Below the pieces are notes generated by a model. That model searched no databases. It was not told the DNA's origin and worked only from the letters and a program-made list of their open reading frames with translations. DNA of 5,893 nucleotides from Coleofasciculus sp. S288. GTDB lineage: Bacteria > Cyanobacteriota > Cyanobacteriia > Cyanobacteriales > Coleofasciculaceae. Within the stretch, counting starts at the first letter, position 1. Every line of letters begins with the position of its first letter. Both the position numbers and the translations under genes were made by a program. The DNA lies in contig JAIUYC010000301.1 in the NCBI GenBank assembly GCA_020216575.1, forward strand, positions 1 through 5,893, in the 5' to 3' direction. Of this stretch, positions 1 to 4,485 are shown piece after piece.

Positions 1-948
1 GATGTGATTATCCGGGACTTCTTTTACAGATTCCCTGTCGGTGATAACTTCCAAGTTGTGGTGGGACCGCGAATTAACTGGTATCGCTTCTTTGATAACA
101 ATGCTTACACTTTTATCCTGACAGGGGCAAATACCTTTAACTCTAACAGCAGTACTCTACTCAACACAATTGACCGTGGTTCTGGAGTAGTTGTCCTGTG
201 GGATATCGGTGATAAATTTGATCTGCATCTTGGCTATATGGGTGAGAATGATGAATTCCTACCCAGTCAATTTGGATTTAATTCATCCTCTAACCCCGAG
301 AAAGGTCTCTTTAGTCCAACTTACACTGCGTCGGCTGAGTTGACCTTCACGCCTACTGATGCAATTAATCTCAGGTTTATCTACAACTATTCCAAAATTG
401 ACCCTACGGTTCCTGTTTTTACTCAACAGCCTGATGGAACGTTTGTTCAAACGGGACTCGGAGTTGGAGGTGCCGTTGGTGAGCCGATTTATGGGGTACT
501 CGATGATGGTTTTGGGGGTGGACTCCGGTATGCGTCGTCTCACACGTTTGGGCTTAATTTTGATTGGCGAATTGCATCAGGCTTTGGCATCTTCGGACGC
601 TATACTTACTCAACTACGACTGCAAAGGCCAGACGAGGCGATCGCTCGGATGGAGATGTCGATGCTCAGGCGTTCCAAGTTGGGCTTGCCTTCCCGGATC
701 TAGTTAAGGAGGGCGCACTGGCAACCCTATCGTTTGGGATACCCTTTGATGTCTTAGAGGGGCGTCGGTTCCTGGCATCTGGCGGTGGTAATGGCGGAAC
801 TCAATTCGACATTGAGGCGAGTTACTACTATCCATTGACGGATAACATTGCACTTGTCCCAGCGTTTTATCTGATTGGAAATCCGAACAACTTCGATGAC
901 AACCCCACCATTTATGTGGGTAACTTACGCGCTCAATTTAGTTTCTAA
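1..948 (+). CDS. Cyanobacterial outer-membrane porin (OprB / iron-uptake porin type), C-terminal part
   Basis: This is the 3' part of a larger gene. The frame is open from base 1 with no convincing start, so the GTG at 4 is probably an internal valine; about 315 residues are visible. The protein should be a trimeric outer-membrane beta-barrel that lets small solutes or ions cross the outer membrane. The visible part alternates aromatic and polar residues with glycine-rich turns, has repeated strands such as FDLHLGYMG, INLRFIYNY and FGIFGRYTY, and ends in a terminal phenylalanine (RAQFSF), the usual barrel-assembly signal. The ending LVPAFYLIGNPN...DDNPTIYVGNLRAQFSF closely resembles the end of cyanobacterial SomA/SomB-like 'iron uptake porins', which are about 500-650 residues long with an N-terminal SLH domain. 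That N-terminal part would lie upstream of the window. The substrate (iron, sugar or general) cannot be told from this fragment. The gene converges on the DUF4214 gene. Confidence 0.85.
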   Translation, partial: DVIIRDFFYRFPVGDNFQVVVGPRINWYRFFDNNAYTFILTGANTFNSNSSTLLNTIDRGSGVVVLWDIGDKFDLHLGYMGENDEFLPSQFGFNSSSNPEKGLFSPTYTASAELTFTPTDAINLRFIYNYSKIDPTVPVFTQQPDGTFVQTGLGVGGAVGEPIYGVLDDGFGGGLRYASSHTFGLNFDWRIASGFGIFGRYTYSTTTAKARRGDRSDGDVDAQAFQVGLAFPDLVKEGALATLSFGIPFDVLEGRRFLASGGGNGGTQFDIEASYYYPLTDNIALVPAFYLIGNPNNFDDNPTIYVGNLRAQFSF

Positions 949-993
949 TACGTGGTTGAATAGAGCAGTATTCTAGAAACGCTACTAGATAGA

Positions 994-1027
994 TTAGTGG
1001 CTAGTAGTTTTTTCTACTAGCCACTAA
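994..1027. terminator. Perfect 14-bp inverted repeat between convergent genes, likely bidirectional terminator
   Basis: The arms TTAGTGGCTAGTAG (994-1007) and CTACTAGCCACTAA (1014-1027) are exact reverse complements around a six-T loop (1008-1013). The element sits 45 bp after the porin stop and 46 bp before the stop of the opposing gene, where a shared terminator is expected. No T-run follows either arm; the T-run is in the loop, so this is not a canonical intrinsic terminator. An mRNA 3'-end stabiliser is the main alternative. An extra CTACTAG copy at 982-988 could pair with 1001-1007 instead. Confidence 0.6.
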
Positions 1028-1073
1028 CGGCTTCACTTGATTTTGGATTAACCCTCCCCTGAAAGGATTCATC

Positions 1074-1583
1074 TCATACTTTCGGTAAATTGCTAACATA
1101 TTGCCGACGATGGTGGGCTTCGCGACTGTCACTAATGTCTAAGCGAACTTCCTTCATTGACCATCCACGCCGCAATCTCTTTGTGTAGGTTTTGAGTCCG
1201 CTCGGATCGACATCGCGACCCAAGATTTCTTGGTATATCAGTCTAATTATGTTTTTCGCTTCATGGCTGCCCGCCAAGTCGTCCCTAACCCACTCTAGAG
1301 ATTTGCCTTTTTGTACCTTTTCGCTATAGGTTTCGAGTCCACTGCTATCAACCTCACGGTTTAGCACTTCTCGATAAAGCTGGTTGATTTCGTTATGCAA
1401 ATTGTTTTTGTACCACCAGCGATCCCCAGAATCGCGGGTGTTGTAGCGATCGCGCCATGCATTATCCTCATTCCAGCAGTGTAGGAGCGCATCAGCGAAC
1501 CAGCAGCGAATTTGAGCTTGGGCCGGAGATATAACTACCAGAGGGATTAGGAGGGCAGTAATTGCTGAAATCCTAAATCTCAT
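1074..1583 (-). CDS. Secreted protein with two DUF4214 repeats
   Basis: A 169-residue protein of unknown function. Residues 1-23 form a clear Sec signal peptide: a basic start (MRFR), a hydrophobic core (ALLIPLVVI) and a signal-peptidase I site after AQA, so the mature protein is periplasmic or exported. A short tryptophan-rich segment follows, with two cysteines (C27, C36) that could form a disulfide. Two tandem repeats then cover about 64-110 and 111-156. Each has the pattern LYREVLNREVDSSGLETY or IYQEILGRDVDPSGLKTY, followed by a helix ending in S-x-EA. This matches the DUF4214 family, which is common in bacterial surface and secreted proteins and resembles phycobilisome-linker helices. 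The family has no agreed biochemical activity. Two repeats with little else is short for the family, which often sits in large surface proteins. No clear ribosome binding site precedes the ATG. The gene stands alone on the minus strand, divergent from the marR operon. Confidence 0.8.
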   Translation of the reverse strand: MRFRISAITALLIPLVVISPAQAQIRCWFADALLHCWNEDNAWRDRYNTRDSGDRWWYKNNLHNEINQLYREVLNREVDSSGLETYSEKVQKGKSLEWVRDDLAGSHEAKNIIRLIYQEILGRDVDPSGLKTYTKRLRRGWSMKEVRLDISDSREAHHRRQYVSNLPKV

Positions 1584-1836
1584 GTCTATTAACCAATGCG
1601 TTTGAGTGACTTACCATTAGTCTGCCACACTCACTTTGATGTAGGAGAAGGAGGAGATGTGGAGCTTTCTAACAAAACTCTCAGGTTTCCGTATCTGCAT
1701 GTGATTTCCCTTCAAGGGCAACTTTCAACGAACTCAAAGATTATTTACATTCTTCAAAAATGCAGTAGCGAAGTGGGACATTAACCCTTCGCATTGCTGA
1801 ACCGCTTGTTAACCTCTCGTCGTGTACCGACAGAAA

Positions 1837-1888
1837 TAGTATGTTCAGCAAATTGTTCGTTATACTAACATTCAGCTAAACATACTAA
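1837..1888 (+). promoter_or_regulatory. Putative promoter/operator of the marR-ABC operon
   Basis: TAGTATGTT (1837-1845) and AACATACTA (1879-1887) are an exact inverted repeat whose half-sites start 42 bp apart, about four helical turns. Between them ATACTAA occurs at 1862-1868 and again at 1882-1888, and TTCAGCAAA (1844) and TTCAGCTAAA (1871) form another direct repeat. TATACT at 1861-1866 is a good -10 candidate, although no matching -35 is visible. Because the half-site overlaps this -10, protein binding there would block transcription. MarR proteins usually bind palindromes in their own promoters, so autoregulation is the natural inference. The binding protein is not proven. Confidence 0.45.
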
Positions 1889-1903
1889 ATTTTAAAACAC
1901 AGA

Positions 1904-1923
1904 CGTGCCTCTACAGTGGCACG
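1904..1923 (+). promoter_or_regulatory. Small inverted repeat / hairpin in the marR leader
   Basis: CGTGCC (1904-1909) and GGCACG (1918-1923) are exact reverse complements around an 8-nt loop, ending 20 nt before the marR start. The element could be an RNA hairpin that affects translation or a second DNA-binding palindrome; the sequence does not decide between them. Confidence 0.35.
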
Positions 1924-1943
1924 GCGATGCTTAACGAAAACCA

Positions 1944-2399
1944 ATGCTCACTAAACAAGTAACCCCAGAGCAATGTGCAGCCCAAGTTATGGAGGTGGTG
2001 CCAAAAGTAATTCGCTTTATGCGGGCAGAGGCTCGACGACAACAACAACCATTTCTGTCCTTGTCTCAGCTTCGAGTCTTGGCGTTTCTCGATCGCTCTC
2101 CCCAAGCCTCCTTATCTGATGTAGCCGATTACCTAGATGTCAGCCGCTCGACGATGTCTGCGATGGTTGAACGCCTGGTTCAGCGAGGACTTGTAGACCG
2201 AACTGAAGACCCCCAAGAGCGCCGCCGCGTTATCCTTACCCTGACAACAACAGGAACCGAGTATCTTCACCAAGTCAACGAAGTCATACGCTCCCAAGTC
2301 GCTGGCGTACTGGCTAATCTTTCAGATGCTCAACTGTGCCAAGTCATGGAAGGGATAGCTTTACTGGGAGAGGCGTTTAAGACTATCAAAACCTTATAG
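1944..2399 (+). CDS. MarR-family transcriptional regulator
   Basis: A 151-residue winged-helix regulator, usual length for MarR. N-terminal and C-terminal helices (about 8-32 and 103-149) would form the dimer interface. The DNA-binding core lies at about 38-101: LSLSQLRVLAFL, then the helix-turn-helix ASLSDVADYLDVSRSTMSAMV with its recognition helix at about 67-80. The wing, RTEDPQERRRVILTLT, carries the D-x-x-x-R-R signature typical of the family. MarR proteins are cytoplasmic dimers that normally repress nearby efflux or stress genes and release DNA on binding small phenolic or drug-like ligands, or on cysteine oxidation. Here C11 and C131 are the only cysteines, and a redox role is only a possibility. 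It is the first gene of an operon with an ABC exporter 17 nt downstream, so it probably controls that exporter and itself. No Shine-Dalgarno sequence precedes the ATG. An 11-codon frame at 1927-1962 overlaps the start in another frame. Confidence 0.9.
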   Translation: MLTKQVTPEQCAAQVMEVVPKVIRFMRAEARRQQQPFLSLSQLRVLAFLDRSPQASLSDVADYLDVSRSTMSAMVERLVQRGLVDRTEDPQERRRVILTLTTTGTEYLHQVNEVIRSQVAGVLANLSDAQLCQVMEGIALLGEAFKTIKTL

Positions 2400-2403
2400 G
2401 TCT

Positions 2404-2408
2404 GGGAG
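2404..2408 (+). promoter_or_regulatory. Ribosome binding site that sets the ABC ATPase start
   Basis: GGGAG lies 8 nt before the ATG at 2417. It supports that start over the out-of-frame ATG at 2412, which would be only 3 nt away. Confidence 0.5.
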
Positions 2409-2416
2409 AACATGAT

Positions 2417-3217
2417 ATGACGGCGATCGTGGAAACGCAAGAACTGACGCGGCGCTTTGATAAAGCAAAGGCTGTGGATGCCCTCAACCTCTATGTGGAA
2501 CCCGGTGAAGTATTTGGGCTACTCGGTCCCAACGGTGCTGGGAAGAGTACAACGATTAAAATGCTGACGACCTTACTACCGCCAACATCAGGTCATGCAA
2601 GAGTGGCACAGTTTGACATTGTCCGCCATCCTGCTAAGGTGCGACGGATAATTGGCTACGTTCCCCAAGCCCTCTCCGTTGACAGTACGTTGACGGGTTA
2701 TGAGAACTTGTTAATCGTTGCCAAGCTTTACGATATCCCTCGTGCTGAGCGTGTGGTTCGCGTGCGTGGGGCGTTGGCTTACGTGGGTTTAGAGACTGTT
2801 GCAGACAACCTCGTGCGGAGTTACTCCGGCGGCATGATTCGGCGATTAGAGATTGCTCAAGCCTTAGTCCATCGCCCCCGCGTTTTGTTCTTGGACGAAC
2901 CCACAGTTGGACTCGATCCGGTAGCGCGGAAGGCGGTGTGGGAGTTAGTAAAGCAACTGTGTGCCGATTACGGGACAACAGTGTTTTTAACAACTCACTT
3001 TATGGAAGAGGCAGATATCCTTTGCGATCGCATTGCCATTATGCACTTCGGTCGAGTCGTCGCAACGGGAACTCCTACCGAACTCAAAACCTCGCTCAAC
3101 AAACGCAGTGCAACCCTCGACGACGTGTTTATTCACTACACCGGCGATTACTTAACATCGGGAGGCAATTACCGTGACATCTCCACAACACGGCGCACGG
3201 CTCAACGACTGGGCTAA
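2417..3217 (+). CDS. ABC transporter ATP-binding protein, DrrA-like drug exporter family
   Basis: A 266-residue nucleotide-binding subunit that powers export by hydrolysing ATP at the inner face of the cytoplasmic membrane. All catalytic motifs are present: Walker A GPNGAGKST (37-45), Q-loop glutamine 84 (GYVPQ), signature YSGGM (136-140), Walker B VLFLDE (156-161) with catalytic E161, D-loop GLDP (165-168) and switch histidine H194 (TTHFMEEAD). The YSGGM...RRLEIA form and the C-terminal TLDDVFIHYTG motif are typical of DrrA/CcmA-type ATPases that pair with ABC-2 permeases (daunorubicin-resistance-like exporters). The substrate cannot be read from the sequence. The protein is shorter than DrrA itself (about 330 residues). 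Its last ~20 residues (ending RRTAQRLG) come from sequence that overlaps the permease gene. The start follows marR by 17 nt, so the two are almost surely co-transcribed. Confidence 0.93.
   Translation: MTAIVETQELTRRFDKAKAVDALNLYVEPGEVFGLLGPNGAGKSTTIKMLTTLLPPTSGHARVAQFDIVRHPAKVRRIIGYVPQALSVDSTLTGYENLLIVAKLYDIPRAERVVRVRGALAYVGLETVADNLVRSYSGGMIRRLEIAQALVHRPRVLFLDEPTVGLDPVARKAVWELVKQLCADYGTTVFLTTHFMEEADILCDRIAIMHFGRVVATGTPTELKTSLNKRSATLDDVFIHYTGDYLTSGGNYRDISTTRRTAQRLG
3161..3165 (+). promoter_or_regulatory. Ribosome binding site for the permease, inside the ATPase gene
   Basis: GGAGG lies 8 nt before the GTG at 3174, a near-ideal site and spacing. It supports initiation at the GTG within the upstream coding region and hence the 44-nt gene overlap. 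Confidence 0.7.
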
Positions 3218-4001
3218 TCCAGCGTCTAGCGTCATCGAGTTTATCTACAAAACCTTTGTCGTCACCGAACTAGAAGTACGAAAACTCCGCCACAATCCGA
3301 CTCAACTGCTGACACGGGCGGTGCAGCCTGTTTTGTGGCTGGTCGTGTTTGGGCAGGTATTTACAAGCATTCGCGCCATTCCCACTGGAGGATTGCCCTA
3401 TCTGGATTTCATGGCACCCGGTATTCTGGCGCAAAGCATCTTGTTTATGGCCATCTTTAGCGGTCTTTCCATCATCTGGGAGCGCGACTTAGGGATTTTG
3501 CACAAATTGTTAGTTAGCCCTACCCCTCGCGTTACCTTAGTACTCGGCAAAGCCCTCGCTGCCGGAATCCGCAGCCTGTCCCAGGCAATTATTGTTTACG
3601 CCGTCGCTTTCCCTCTGAGAATACAGCTAGACCTGAGCTTTCTAGCACTGGTGGGAGTGGTCGTTACGGTGCTTTTAACAGCCGCACTTTTTTCCAACCT
3701 CTCTCTGCTTGTGGCTTGCTTGATCAAGACTCAAGAGGGGTTTATGGGTATTGGTCAGCTATTAACGATGCCCTTGTTCTTTGCGAGCAATGCTATCTAT
3801 CCGCTTGCTCTGATGCCGTCTTGGTTGCAGGTTATCTCATCCCTTAATCCCCTTACTTACGCTGTAGATGCCTTGCGGAGTTTGATGCTCGTGGGTGAAG
3901 CCAGTACCTATTGGTTGGGATTAGACTTCGGTATTCTCCTGGGGGTGACGGCTGTACTGGCGGTTGTTTGCGGTCGGCTCTATCCAAATCTGGTAACGTA
4001 A
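3174..4001 (+). CDS. ABC-2 type transporter permease (DrrB-like)
   Basis: A 275-residue integral membrane subunit that should dimerise and pair with the ATPase encoded just upstream to export lipids, drugs or polysaccharide-like substrates across the cytoplasmic membrane. After a ~40-residue cytoplasmic N-terminus, about six hydrophobic segments are visible, near 46-64, 80-101, 121-147, 155-184, 191-213 and 246-269. The loop WERDLGILHKLLVSPTPR (102-119) is the characteristic cytoplasmic coupling region of ABC-2 permeases. NPLTYAVDALR (225-235) before the last helix is a strong family motif. Length and topology match DrrB/ABC-2 proteins. The start is a GTG with a good ribosome site. The reading frame overlaps the ATPase gene by 44 nt, which suggests translational coupling to keep subunits balanced. 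The substrate is unknown. Confidence 0.92.
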   Translation: MTSPQHGARLNDWANPASSVIEFIYKTFVVTELEVRKLRHNPTQLLTRAVQPVLWLVVFGQVFTSIRAIPTGGLPYLDFMAPGILAQSILFMAIFSGLSIIWERDLGILHKLLVSPTPRVTLVLGKALAAGIRSLSQAIIVYAVAFPLRIQLDLSFLALVGVVVTVLLTAALFSNLSLLVACLIKTQEGFMGIGQLLTMPLFFASNAIYPLALMPSWLQVISSLNPLTYAVDALRSLMLVGEASTYWLGLDFGILLGVTAVLAVVCGRLYPNLVT

Positions 4002-4027
4002 CGCCATAAGAAGACGGGGTGATCAAT

Positions 4028-4041
4028 AAAGCGATCGCTTT
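4028..4041. repeat. HIP1-centred 14-bp palindrome after the permease gene
   Basis: AAAGCGATCGCTTT is fully self-complementary, with the HIP1 octamer at 4031-4038, and lies 26 bp after the permease stop. As RNA it could form only a short hairpin followed by a few U residues, so it is at best a weak terminator for the marR-ABC operon. Confidence 0.5.
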
Positions 4042-4224
4042 TATGGATGAGATTATCTCAATAAACGGCGAGAAAACCCGTTGCAACGATGAAAAATGCC
4101 TCGATTTATGCCAATGTTTATCTATCAAAAAGCTGATGTTAAAATTTGTATAGTTAAATTATTATTAAAAGTAAGCATGGGATGTCATACCCGTTTGGAG
4201 CGATAAAAGTTTTCGTGTTTTTTT

Positions 4225-4289
4225 TAAGTTAGTGCCGTTTGCCTCAAGCTGTGATAGGTGAGGCTTTTGTAGATTTTGGCACTTACTTA
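4225..4289. repeat. Nested inverted-repeat element, candidate structured RNA
   Basis: The outer arms TAAGTTAGTGCC (4225-4236) and GGCACTTACTTA (4278-4289) are complementary at 11 of 12 positions. Inside them GCCTCA (4241-4246) and TGAGGC (4259-4264) pair exactly, leaving a 12-nt apical loop and a 4 x 13 nt asymmetric internal loop. An eight-T run lies on the left edge and no T-run follows, so it is not an intrinsic terminator. It fits no riboswitch or cyanobacterial small RNA that I recognise. A cis-regulatory leader RNA and a small TA-bounded mobile-element remnant are both possible. Confidence 0.5.
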
Positions 4290-4323
4290 GCTAGTGGGTG
4301 CAACATTTTTTCAAAACCACAAA

Positions 4324-4352
4324 GATGAAAAATTTTTCATGAAAGCTTCATC
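4324..4352. repeat. Overlapping palindromes built from ATGAA/TTCAT
   Basis: ATGAAAAATTTTTCAT (4325-4340) is a perfect 16-bp palindrome. Its last bases overlap a second pair, ATGAA (4339-4343) and TTCAT (4347-4351), and GATGAA (4324) with TTCATC (4347) also pair. Four half-sites in 29 bp suggest an operator. Part of the signal could come from simple A/T runs. Confidence 0.45.
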
Positions 4353-4485
4353 GACAATTCACAGGAGTTATTGAAATTATAAGGAGGGAACAAGAACACA
4401 CCTGACGTTAAGGCGTTCAATCCAGTTTCGCTTCATTTCCAGATTAGGATATCAGCTCGATAATTCCCTGATTGGAAGCCAAAGC

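Larger units (their letters stand above)
1584..1943. other. Divergent intergenic region (360 bp)
   Basis: The stretch separates the DUF4214 gene from the marR operon. Its left part (1584-1784) holds a 62-codon open frame at 1596-1784 with no recognisable product. A possible GTG start at 1659, behind AAGGAGG at 1648-1654, would give 41 residues, and I do not count it as a gene. The right part (about 1830-1925) is AT-rich and carries the likely marR promoter and operator repeats, plus a small leader hairpin. Confidence 0.6.
4002..4485. other. Long non-coding leader/intergenic region (484 bp)
   Basis: I see no credible gene here, although the next gene lies on the same strand. The left end has a HIP1-centred palindrome. 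An AT-rich stretch at about 4137-4170 contains TATAGT (4149-4154), a possible -10 without a clear -35. It is followed by an eight-T run (4218-4225), a nested inverted-repeat element, overlapping palindromes (4324-4352) and an unused strong Shine-Dalgarno sequence (4381-4387). GATGAAAAAT occurs twice, at 4088 and 4324. The density of structure suggests that the adaptor gene has its own promoter and control. Confidence 0.6.

Noticed and set aside
1596..1784. 62-codon plus-strand open frame, with a GTG at 1659 behind AAGGAGG (1648-1654)
   Set aside because: The translation shows no recognisable motif, and the ATG lies 12 bp from the divergent DUF4214 start. The internal GTG would give only 41 unremarkable residues with a tight 4-nt spacing. 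It would need conservation or expression data.
2634..2993. 119-codon minus-strand open frame inside the ABC ATPase gene
   Set aside because: It is antisense to an intact, motif-complete ATPase, and its arginine/serine-rich translation is typical of a shadow frame.
3853..4128. Minus-strand open frame overlapping the permease 3' end and the intergenic region
   Set aside because: Most of it is antisense to the permease C-terminus; the translation has no family resemblance.
4225..4289. Intrinsic terminator or tRNA-like reading of the nested inverted repeat
   Set aside because: No T-run follows the stem on the plus strand, and an A-run follows on the minus strand; no acceptor, anticodon or T-arm pattern is present.
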